A stretch of 18,187 nt of DNA from Pedobacter sp. UBA1654. GTDB taxonomy: Bacteria; Bacteroidota; Bacteroidia; Sphingobacteriales; Sphingobacteriaceae. Where the stretch lies: the NCBI GenBank assembly GCA_002320935.1, contig DCLG01000005.1:29582-47768 (forward strand). Direction: 5' to 3'. The position numbers and the translations under genes are program-made. Each line of letters opens with the position of its first letter. The first letter of the stretch is position 1. Under the pieces are notes generated by a model. The model ran no database searches and was not told the origin of the DNA. It saw only the letters and a list, made by a program, of their open reading frames with translations. Shown in pieces: positions 1 through 6,941 of the stretch.

Positions 1-882
1 GTCTTTCACGAAGTCGAGCAAGCCTTCAGAGCGACGTTTGATGGTTAGTAGTGCTGGTTTGAGATCTTCCAAAGCTTCCGCATCCAGGTGATCTTTTCCA
101 TCTACCATCGAACTTACCGTATCAGACAGGGAGCTAATCGGCGTAATGCTGTTCAGGATCTCATGCGAGATTACCCCAATCAGTCTGTTCCAGGCTTCAG
201 ATTCTTTTTGTTCAATTTCATCCTTTATGTTTTGAAAAGAAATTATGATGTGATTAGTGTTGTGCAGGTTCAAAGGAATGAGCTCGGTTGAAAGTTGCGT
301 AAGCTTGTCCTGGATCTTCAACTCGATAAACTTTTTTCCACCATCCATGATGTCGCTCACCTGATCTGCGAATACCGGACGATGACTTTTCAGCCGATGC
401 CAGTATTTGTATGCGGGTACCTGTAAGAGGTTACTTGCAGCCATATTGAAAAACACGATCTCTGCCTTTTCAACATCTTTTTCCACAGGTTTTAGAACAA
501 TGACCCCAACAGGAACCTGTTCCAGGATGGTTTTGATAAGCTGAAACATGGACTCTTTTTCCAATTGAATCTTTTTATGCACCTGTATGATGTCGTCAAA
601 GGAGCGATACAGTTCAGGGAAGCTGCTTTTATGGCTTTTAGCTTTGAAGTTGATGGTGCTATCCTGGTTTTTCACCGCCAGCATAAAGCGGTTGATGTCT
701 TCTTTCATCCGGCTGATGTAGTGGTACAAGGAGAATAGGGCCCCCAGCAGGACCGCCCCTACGCCAAATATTGTAAACCATAGTTCTGTATTTCGGATCA
801 GATAAATAAATAATGCGACCAGCAGATTGATGATGAATAACCGGAAGAGCAACCGGAAGGTGAAGCTGCTGAAGAACCTCAT
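1..882 (-). CDS. Sensor histidine kinase, N-terminal part (cut by window edge)
   Basis: The frame is open from the ATG at 882 to the window edge: 294 residues with no stop. It starts with two hydrophobic segments (about residues 11-29 and 36-53) joined by a very short loop, so there is almost no periplasmic sensor. A linker and a PAS-like stretch follow (about 110-225, with the phrase VPVGVIVL). The phosphoacceptor H-box is SHEILNSITPI, with His240 as the phosphorylated residue. The catalytic ATPase domain lies beyond the window. Its ATG overlaps the TGA of the response regulator (ATGA, 879-882), so the two are translationally coupled and presumably cognate partners. The lack of an extracellular domain suggests it senses something in or at the membrane or in the cytosol; that is inference. 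It resembles NtrB/AtoS-type kinases that partner sigma-54 regulators. Confidence 0.93.
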   Translation of the reverse strand, partial: MRFFSSFTFRLLFRLFIINLLVALFIYLIRNTELWFTIFGVGAVLLGALFSLYHYISRMKEDINRFMLAVKNQDSTINFKAKSHKSSFPELYRSFDDIIQVHKKIQLEKESMFQLIKTILEQVPVGVIVLKPVEKDVEKAEIVFFNMAASNLLQVPAYKYWHRLKSHRPVFADQVSDIMDGGKKFIELKIQDKLTQLSTELIPLNLHNTNHIIISFQNIKDEIEQKESEAWNRLIGVISHEILNSITPISSLSDTVSSMVDGKDHLDAEALEDLKPALLTIKRRSEGLLDFVKD

Positions 883-2255
883 AGGTCAAATTTTTCTATG
901 CGTCTGTACAAGGCGGCGCGGGTTAAGCCGAGCTCTGATGCAGCCCGGGAAATATTACCCTTATGTTTTTCAATGGCACGTTGCACCATCAGTTTTTCCA
1001 TATCTTCCAGTGCCATTTCATCTTGAACATTTGGTGTGGCAGTACCGCCAAATCTCTGCGGGTTTAGCTGCAAATCTTCTTCGCTTATCTGCAAGCCATC
1101 TGTCATGATTACGGCACGTTCAATTACATGCTGCAGTTCCCTGACATTACCTGGCCACTGGTAGCGCAGTAAAACCGCTTCTGCCTTGCTGTCGAAATTT
1201 CTAATGTTTCTGTGGTACTTGCTGTTAAAGCTTTGCAGGAAATGGTTCGCCAGGAGCAAAATGTCTGGTCCCCGTTTAAAGAGAGGTGGTAAAAGCAGTT
1301 CTACGGTGTTGATCCGGAACAAAAGATCCTGCCGGAAAGTGCCTTTTGTCACCATTTCGCTAAGCGGCATGTTGGTTGCGGTGATTAAACGCACATTGAT
1401 TTTCCGCTCTTTGCTCTCTCCCAGCCGGTTTACCGTACGGTTCTGAATAACACTGAGCAGTTTCGCTTGCAAGGGAAGGCTTAGATTTCCAATCTCATCC
1501 AGGAATATCGTTCCACCTTCAGCCATTTCAAAGCGGCCCGGTTTATCCTCTTTGGCATCGGTGAAAGCACCCTTGGCATAACCGAAGAGCTCACTTTCAA
1601 ACAGGTTTTCCGTTAGGGAGCCTAAATCCACATGCATGAACACTCCATTCCTGCGTTGCGAGTGCTTGTGGAGCTCATAGGCGAACACCTGTTTTCCGGT
1701 TCCATTCTCACCCAGAATCAGGATGTTTGCATCCGTAGGAGCAACCTTCAACAAGATGCTTTGCAGCTTCTGGATCGGTTCAGATTCACCTACGATATGT
1801 TCAAACCGCCTGGCCATATCTTTTTGAAGTGAAGTTTGTAGCTTCTCTAATTTATTAACTTTTTTGTTCGACTGCCGGAGTTTTGCTGCGGCAGAAAGTG
1901 TAGCGAAGAGCTTTTCATTTTCCCAAGGCTTTAGAATGAAGTCAGTTGCACCTTTCTTTATTGCTTGTACAGCAAGTTCAACGTTTCCATATGCCGTCAT
2001 GAGGATGACCACGTAATCTTTATCTATGGAAAGGATGTGCTCCAGCCAGTATAAACCTTCTCGCCCATCGCTTGAACCTTTCTGGTAATTCATATCCAAG
2101 AGGATGATGTCTACTTCGTTCCGGCTCAGTAGAACATTGATTTCCCTGGGTGACTTGCAGGTTACCACCTGGCGGAAATGCTGCTTTAGTAAGAGCTTCG
2201 CACTTAGTAGAATATCGTCATCGTCATCAATTACAAGAACAGTCGCGTCAATCAT
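879..2255 (-). CDS. NtrC-family sigma-54-dependent response regulator
   Basis: 458 residues in three domains. The receiver domain (about 4-125) has acidic residues D10-D14, phosphoacceptor Asp54 (IILLDM) and Lys109 (LKP). The AAA+ sigma-54 interaction domain (about 153-380) has Walker A GENGTGKQ at 182-189, the sigma-54-contact loop GAFTDA at 229-234 (usually GAFTGA), Walker B GGTIFLDE at 247-254, and an arginine-finger region FRQDLLFR near 308-315. A Fis-type helix-turn-helix (about 420-456) binds DNA. Such proteins, once phosphorylated, hydrolyse ATP to open sigma-54 polymerase promoters. The frame extends upstream to a TTG at 2273, but I chose the ATG at 2255: the receiver fold begins right after it, and the TTG is part of the predicted -7 promoter element. 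The likely target is the divergent efflux operon. It is co-transcribed with the kinase gene downstream. Confidence 0.96.
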   Translation of the reverse strand: MIDATVLVIDDDDDILLSAKLLLKQHFRQVVTCKSPREINVLLSRNEVDIILLDMNYQKGSSDGREGLYWLEHILSIDKDYVVILMTAYGNVELAVQAIKKGATDFILKPWENEKLFATLSAAAKLRQSNKKVNKLEKLQTSLQKDMARRFEHIVGESEPIQKLQSILLKVAPTDANILILGENGTGKQVFAYELHKHSQRRNGVFMHVDLGSLTENLFESELFGYAKGAFTDAKEDKPGRFEMAEGGTIFLDEIGNLSLPLQAKLLSVIQNRTVNRLGESKERKINVRLITATNMPLSEMVTKGTFRQDLLFRINTVELLLPPLFKRGPDILLLANHFLQSFNSKYHRNIRNFDSKAEAVLLRYQWPGNVRELQHVIERAVIMTDGLQISEEDLQLNPQRFGGTATPNVQDEMALEDMEKLMVQRAIEKHKGNISRAASELGLTRAALYRRIEKFDL

Positions 2256-2270
2256 GTTAATAGCTTTTCT

Positions 2271-2305
2271 CAAAAATAATAAAACTGTTCGATCATGTAC
2301 ATCAA
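2271..2305 (-). promoter_or_regulatory. Candidate housekeeping promoter of the regulator/kinase operon
   Basis: Reading the minus strand, TATTTTTG (2278-2271) matches the Bacteroidota -7 consensus TAnnTTTG exactly. A TTG (2305-2303) lies 24 bases upstream, one base longer than the usual spacing range. Transcription would begin near 2265, about 10 bases before the ATG at 2255. The proximal regulator-site candidate (2287-2300) falls between the two elements, and the distal one (2308-2321) lies just upstream of them. Inferred from sequence match only. Confidence 0.38.
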
Positions 2306-2321
2306 GTGTTCGATAACGAAC
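2287..2321. promoter_or_regulatory. Tandem palindrome-like sites, candidate upstream activator sites
   Basis: GTTCGATAACGAAC (2308-2321) is an inverted repeat with 5-base arms GTTCG/CGAAC around ATAA. GTTCGATCATGTAC (2287-2300) matches it at 11 of 14 positions. The starts are 21 bp apart, about two helical turns, so both sites face the same side of the DNA. They lie about 90-125 bp upstream of the transcription start expected from the -24/-12 element, the usual distance for NtrC-type enhancer sites. Binding by the adjacent regulator is inferred. Confidence 0.5.
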
Positions 2322-2355
2322 GGTTGTAATACGAGTTAATTGTTCTGGCTCTGAT

Positions 2356-2368
2356 AATCAAAGATTTA
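2356..2368 (+). promoter_or_regulatory. IHF consensus match between enhancer sites and promoter
   Basis: The bases AATCAAAGATTTA fit the enterobacterial IHF consensus WATCAANNNNTTR with no mismatch. The site is centred about 24 bp upstream of the -24 element and downstream of the tandem palindromes, where IHF bends DNA at many sigma-54 promoters to bring activator and polymerase together. Whether Bacteroidota HU/IHF-like proteins recognise this motif is uncertain. Confidence 0.33.
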
Positions 2369-2383
2369 GGGTTGTTTTTTTGT

Positions 2384-2400
2384 TTGGCATGTGCTTAGCA
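2384..2400 (+). promoter_or_regulatory. Sigma-54 (-24/-12) promoter of the efflux operon
   Basis: TTGGCATGTGCTTAGCA fits the sigma-54 consensus TGGCAC-N5-TTGCA. GG at 2386-2387 and GC at 2398-2399 are separated by exactly ten bases, the most invariant property of these promoters. The -24 half (TTGGCA) is perfect and the -12 half is TTAGCA rather than TTGCA. The expected start is near 2411, giving an 18-base leader before the ATG at 2429. The divergent neighbour being a sigma-54 activator strongly supports the call. Confidence 0.65.
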
Positions 2401-2428
2401 AAGCTTGCATCAATAATGTAATAACCCG

Positions 2429-3673
2429 ATGGACAAGGTAATAGAGAAAAAGCGGTTTAGTAAGAAGAATATATTAATGTTCGCGGGCATTTTGGTAGTG
2501 GTGTCCCTTGCGGGATATGGCTATAGTCTCTCGCTTAATAAAGTTTACAAAGCTGATGCAGACAAGCTTACGCTAAGCAAAGTGGCCTACGGTGATTTCG
2601 AAGATGTGGTGCTGCTAAACGCAACCGTGGTACCCTTGACTTCTGTGATTGTGAGTTCGTCAGAAGGAGGTACAGTGGCTGAGATATTTACGGAGAACGG
2701 CGCCTCTGTGACCAAAGGCGCAGCGCTGTTGAGAATTGCGAACCCGAATGCGCTTTCCAGTTATACCAGTAGTGAAACCAGCATTATCGAACAAATTAAC
2801 CAGCTGCGAAAATTGAGGTTAGACCTGGAGCAAAACCAACGGGTGATGAAACAGGACATGATGGTGATTGAAAATAGCTTACGTACCGCTTCGCGGAAGT
2901 ATAAAATTGACAGTACCTTGTTCAGCAAGAAAGTGATTACACGCGAAGAGTTTAATACATCCAGTCAGGATTATGAATATTTTATGGACCGCAGAGCAAT
3001 CTTAAAACAGGCTATGGATCAGGAAAACCAAAGCAGAAAGATGCAGCTGAGTCAGATTGATTTCTCGATTGGGCGTATGGATGAGAGCCTGGAAGCCATA
3101 CGCCAAAACATTGAAAACATGACCATCAAAGCGCCGGTATCCGGTCGGTTATCCTCTTATGATCCTGTGATTGGAAAATCATATGGTGCAAATGAGATGC
3201 TGGGAAAGATCGATGTGATGCAAGGGTACAAGCTGCAGGCCGGGGTAGACGAGTATTACATTAACCGGGTTAAAGAAGGGCAACGTGCAAATTGCGAGAT
3301 TAACGGTAAGAACTATCAGCTACTGGTGCGGAAAGTTATTCCGGAGGTTACTTCAGGACAGTTCCAGATTGAACTGGTATTCGATGGCAAGTCGGCAGCT
3401 GAATTAAGACGCGGTTTATCGCTGCAGACCAAGTTAACATTATCGGACAACAGCAAGTCATTGATGCTTTCACAAGGCCAGTTTTTCCAGAGTACAGGGG
3501 GTAATTGGGTGTATGTGGTTAAAGATGGCGAAGCTAGGAAGCGAAATATCAAAGTAGGACGTAAAAACTACTTGTATTATGAAATTATGGAGGGCTTGCA
3601 GAAGGACGAGCAGGTAATCACATCATCTTACGATCAATTTACCCAATACGATATTATACAGATCAGCAAATAA
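2429..3673 (+). CDS. HlyD/MacA-type periplasmic membrane-fusion protein
   Basis: 414 residues. A short basic cytoplasmic tail is followed by one membrane anchor (about 14-31). The first lipoyl/biotinyl-like half contains EGGTVAEIFTENGASVTKG (79-97). A long alpha-helical hairpin spans about 112-230 with its turn near 158-175, and the second lipoyl half has IKAPVSGRLSSYDPVIGKS (233-251). A beta-barrel region (about 265-340) and a membrane-proximal domain (about 350-414) complete the usual adaptor order. Such proteins link an inner-membrane ABC permease to a TolC-like outer-membrane channel. As first gene after the sigma-54 promoter and followed by ATPase and permease genes, it is the periplasmic part of a MacAB-like exporter. 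No outer-membrane channel gene is in the window, so that part would be encoded elsewhere. The ATG has no obvious Shine-Dalgarno sequence, normal for this phylum. Confidence 0.92.
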   Translation: MDKVIEKKRFSKKNILMFAGILVVVSLAGYGYSLSLNKVYKADADKLTLSKVAYGDFEDVVLLNATVVPLTSVIVSSSEGGTVAEIFTENGASVTKGAALLRIANPNALSSYTSSETSIIEQINQLRKLRLDLEQNQRVMKQDMMVIENSLRTASRKYKIDSTLFSKKVITREEFNTSSQDYEYFMDRRAILKQAMDQENQSRKMQLSQIDFSIGRMDESLEAIRQNIENMTIKAPVSGRLSSYDPVIGKSYGANEMLGKIDVMQGYKLQAGVDEYYINRVKEGQRANCEINGKNYQLLVRKVIPEVTSGQFQIELVFDGKSAAELRRGLSLQTKLTLSDNSKSLMLSQGQFFQSTGGNWVYVVKDGEARKRNIKVGRKNYLYYEIMEGLQKDEQVITSSYDQFTQYDIIQISK

Positions 3674-3759
3674 CCGGATTTCCGGACATGTGCATGCAAG
3701 GATGCGGACCTTGGGAGACATGAGTGTCTGCCGCTATAAACGAGATTAAAAGTACAGCA

Positions 3760-4458
3760 ATGATAAAAATTGAGAATCTGGAGAAAGTTTACAAAACTGA
3801 AGAAATTGAAACAACAGCCTTGAACGGCATCAACCTGCACGTAAAAGAAGGGGAGTTCGTATCGATCATGGGACCATCGGGCTGCGGGAAATCCACGCTT
3901 TTGAATGTGATGGGTTTGCTGGATAAACCCGAAAGTGGCAGTTACAGGTTTATGGACACAGAGCTGTTAAAGCTCAACGACCGCGAGCGTTCCAACTTCC
4001 GAAAGGCCAATATGGGTTTCGTATTCCAAAACTTCAATTTGATTGATGAGCTTACGGTGTTCGAAAACATTGAACTGCCATTGATCTACAACAAGGTGCC
4101 TGCAGCAAGCAGGAAGGCGATGGTCAATGAGATTATAGAACGGATGAACATCGTAAATCGGAGCAGGCACTTTCCACAGCAGCTTTCCGGCGGTCAGCAG
4201 CAGCGTGTTGCCGTAGCAAGGGCATTGGTAACCAAGCCAAAGCTGGTACTTGCCGATGAGCCTACAGGAAACCTGGACAGCGCACACGGGAACGAGGTTA
4301 TGGAGCTGCTGTGCGAATTAAATGAGCGGGGAACAACCATCGTCATGGTTACGCACTCCTCCCATGATGCGGGCTTTTCTAATAGGATTGTAAACCTCAA
4401 AGACGGTCACGTGATCTCTGAAAAAGTTAATAAGGGCATTACTGAAGAATTGATCTGA
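3760..4458 (+). CDS. ABC transporter ATPase, MacB/LolD class (first of two)
   Basis: 232 residues with every canonical nucleotide-binding element: Walker A GPSGCGKST (38-46), Q-loop Gln90 (FVFQNFNLIDELTV), signature LSGGQQQR (142-149), Walker B LVLADE (162-167), D-loop NLDS with Asp173, and switch His199 (VTHS). This fits the LolD/MacB/FtsE branch, which powers FtsX-type permeases that move lipoproteins, peptides or drugs by mechanotransmission rather than through a membrane channel. The frame runs upstream to a GTG at 3724, but the ATG at 3760 gives the standard family N-terminus (MIKIENLEKVY) and matches the second ATPase. The gap to the membrane-fusion gene is 86 bases and to the first permease 70 bases, consistent with one operon. 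Confidence 0.95.
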   Translation: MIKIENLEKVYKTEEIETTALNGINLHVKEGEFVSIMGPSGCGKSTLLNVMGLLDKPESGSYRFMDTELLKLNDRERSNFRKANMGFVFQNFNLIDELTVFENIELPLIYNKVPAASRKAMVNEIIERMNIVNRSRHFPQQLSGGQQQRVAVARALVTKPKLVLADEPTGNLDSAHGNEVMELLCELNERGTTIVMVTHSSHDAGFSNRIVNLKDGHVISEKVNKGITEELI

Positions 4459-4528
4459 GATGAAACCTCATCACCAACTCCATTGATCGCTTAAAGACGA
4501 ATAATAATAACCTTTAGCCAAACCCGAC

Positions 4529-6898
4529 ATGTTTAAATTAAACCTGAAAATAGCTTTACGTACCCTCTGGAAAAATAAAGGGTACACCTTGATTAATGCA
4601 GGCGGGTTGGCTATAGGCCTGGCAAGTTGTATGATCCTGCTGCTGTATGTAGCTTACGAATGGGGCTATGATAAACAGTTTAGCGGATATGATAAAACAT
4701 ATGTTGTCTATAATCACTCAAAGAATAATGCGCAAACAATTAGCTGGGCCTGGACTCCGACTGTAATGGCAGCCGACGTGAAAGCGAAGATTTTGGGTGT
4801 GAAATATGCTTCGCATTCGAGCTATCCAAATGCGCATTTGATCAGTCATAAAGAAAACAACTTCAAGGCCAGGGCAATTTTCACTGATCCTGACTTCCTG
4901 AAAATACTTGATTATCGTGTTTTAGAAGGCAATTCCGAACGGGCACTAGGAGATGTGAATTCAATTATCCTGACTAAAAGTTTGGCAGAAAAGCTATTTG
5001 GGCAAGATGAGGATCCAATCAATCAAGTTCTAAAGTTCAATAACTCTGAAGTATTGAAAGTAGGTGCTGTAATTGAGGATGCGCCGGAAAACAGCAGCAT
5101 CCAGTTTGATTATCTATTATCATGGGCGCTTTATGAGAAGATTCACCCTTGGGTGAAAGCCTCTGGTTGGGGCAATAACAATTGTTTAACCCTATTGCAA
5201 CTGCATGATAACCGATTATTTGGTGATGTAAATGATCAGATACGCGGCATTTATAAACAAAACCTGGAAGAGGCGACCAGTGAAGCTAGCCTTCACCCTT
5301 TGTCGAAATGGCATCTGTACAGTACTTTCGAAAACGGAAAATCGGTAGGTGGAAAGGTTGATCAGTTAAAAATCTTCTTACTGTTAGCTTTTTGTATCCT
5401 ATTGATTGCCTGCGTAAATTTCATGAACCTTTCCACGGCAAGATCAGAAAAACGCGCCAGAGAAGTTGGGGTTCGGAAGGCTGTTGGCTCGTCTAGAGCT
5501 GCTTTGATGAATCAATTTCTGCAGGAGTCCTTCATGTTAGCCTTGATAGGCATGTTGGTTGCTTTTATGCTGATGGAGATGTCCCTGCCGTATTTCAATA
5601 GCCTGTTTAACATCAATCTTGTCATCGATTATAGTAACTGGATGTTTTGGAGCACTCTGGTCGGCTTGACAATCATCACTGGTTTAATCTCTGGGATGTA
5701 TCCTGCATTCTATCTGTCGTCTTTTGAGCCTGTGGGTGTTTTGAAAGGTTTAAAGAATACAGGAAAGGGCTCCGTCTCCATTCGGAAGGTACTGGTGGTT
5801 TTTCAATTTGTTTTTGCCTCATGTTTAATCGTATGCACTTCTGTTATTTATCAGCAGTTGAAGTACATTGAAGACAAGCCAATCGGGTTTGAAAAAGCTG
5901 GCTTAGTCGAAATTCTAATGGAAGGAAATTTGAGAAGTAAAGAAAAGATGCTCTTGCTGCAGGAGCAGCTTATAAATTCGGGCGCGGTGAAAGCTGCCAC
6001 TTTTTTCAGCAGCAGCTTGAATGAAGGTGGTAATAATACTTCAAGTGTAAGCTGGCCCGGTAAAAATCCGAACGATCAGGTCTTATTCAACTACCGGAGT
6101 GCTGGAGCAAATTTTACACAGACAATTGCTACCGACTTGATCTCAGGGCGCGAGTTTTCAGCGCATCATTATAACGATTCCTCCAGCGTGATGCTCAATG
6201 AAGCTGCCGTAGCGAGAATGGGCCTCGAAAATCCTGTTGGCACCACATTTAGCTGGGGAGATCAGCCAGTAGAAGTGATCGGGGTGATTAAAGATTTCGT
6301 CATCGAATCCCCTTACCAGGCACCTGCTCCAATGATTTTGTACTATATGGATTCAGAGTTTGATTACATGATCGCACGGCTCAATCCAGATCAGAATGTC
6401 AGCAGTTCAGTAAACAAGATTGATGAAATTGTTAAAAGCATTAATCCGAACTATCCAGTGGAGCGAAAGTTCGTCGACGACAATTTCGATCAGAAGTTCC
6501 AGAACGAAAGACTACTCGGCACTGTAGCCAATTTATTTGGTGGATGTTCTATTTTCATCTCTTGCTTAGGTTTGCTGGGCCTTGCTTTATTCATGGCTGA
6601 ACAACGGAAAAAGGAAATCAGCATCAGAAAGGTTCTGGGTGCCAGTACGCTGAACATCTTAAGCTTGTTGAATAAGGATTTTCTAAAGCTTGTAGCAATA
6701 GCAAATCTGATCGCATTTCCCATAGCTTACATCATTATCAGCCGTTGGCTTTCGGCTTATGAATATCGAATTCAGATCTCCATATTTCCTTTCGCAATAG
6801 CGGTTGCTTTGTCGTTGGTGATCGCCATCCTAACTGTAAGTATGCAGTCCTTTAAAGTGGCAAAAGCAAATCCAATCGACGCATTGAAATACGAATAA
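4529..6898 (+). CDS. FtsX/MacB-type ABC permease, copy 1
   Basis: 789 residues, about twice a classical MacB permease. An amphipathic start MFKLNLKIALR precedes the first membrane helix (about 18-44), then a large periplasmic MacB-like domain (about 45-278). The first FtsX domain follows, with three helices (about 280-400) and a coupling segment after ACVNFMN (Cys295) reading EVGVRKAVGSSR. The second half repeats this: helix near 422-445, second periplasmic domain (about 446-665), FtsX domain from about 669 with AEQRKKEISIRKVLGAS near 690, and the end motif NPIDALKYE. The two halves suggest that one polypeptide forms a whole pseudodimeric permease served by two ATPase subunits. The gap to the next permease is 43 bases. 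It is most like copy 2. Substrate unknown. Confidence 0.93.
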   Translation: MFKLNLKIALRTLWKNKGYTLINAGGLAIGLASCMILLLYVAYEWGYDKQFSGYDKTYVVYNHSKNNAQTISWAWTPTVMAADVKAKILGVKYASHSSYPNAHLISHKENNFKARAIFTDPDFLKILDYRVLEGNSERALGDVNSIILTKSLAEKLFGQDEDPINQVLKFNNSEVLKVGAVIEDAPENSSIQFDYLLSWALYEKIHPWVKASGWGNNNCLTLLQLHDNRLFGDVNDQIRGIYKQNLEEATSEASLHPLSKWHLYSTFENGKSVGGKVDQLKIFLLLAFCILLIACVNFMNLSTARSEKRAREVGVRKAVGSSRAALMNQFLQESFMLALIGMLVAFMLMEMSLPYFNSLFNINLVIDYSNWMFWSTLVGLTIITGLISGMYPAFYLSSFEPVGVLKGLKNTGKGSVSIRKVLVVFQFVFASCLIVCTSVIYQQLKYIEDKPIGFEKAGLVEILMEGNLRSKEKMLLLQEQLINSGAVKAATFFSSSLNEGGNNTSSVSWPGKNPNDQVLFNYRSAGANFTQTIATDLISGREFSAHHYNDSSSVMLNEAAVARMGLENPVGTTFSWGDQPVEVIGVIKDFVIESPYQAPAPMILYYMDSEFDYMIARLNPDQNVSSSVNKIDEIVKSINPNYPVERKFVDDNFDQKFQNERLLGTVANLFGGCSIFISCLGLLGLALFMAEQRKKEISIRKVLGASTLNILSLLNKDFLKLVAIANLIAFPIAYIIISRWLSAYEYRIQISIFPFAIAVALSLVIAILTVSMQSFKVAKANPIDALKYE

Positions 6899-6941
6899 AA
6901 GAAATGAAACAATTATTTGAACGTATCTAACACCGAGCCTC

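Noticed and set aside
2256..2273. Upstream TTG start adding six residues to the response regulator
   Set aside because: The TTG is part of the predicted TATTTTTG promoter element, and the receiver domain begins directly after the ATG at 2255.
3716..3729. Inverted repeat AGACA-TGAG-TGTCT between adaptor and first ATPase
   Set aside because: Arms of only five bases, no U-rich tail, and no similar site elsewhere; probably chance, at most a weak mRNA hairpin.
3724..3759. Upstream GTG start adding twelve residues to the first ATPase
   Set aside because: The extension has no counterpart in the second ATPase or in the family; the ATG at 3760 gives the standard N-terminus.
4459..4472. Small hairpin GATGA-AACC-TCATC after the first ATPase
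   Set aside because: Too short for a terminator and lacks a T run; expression of the downstream permeases would be expected to continue.
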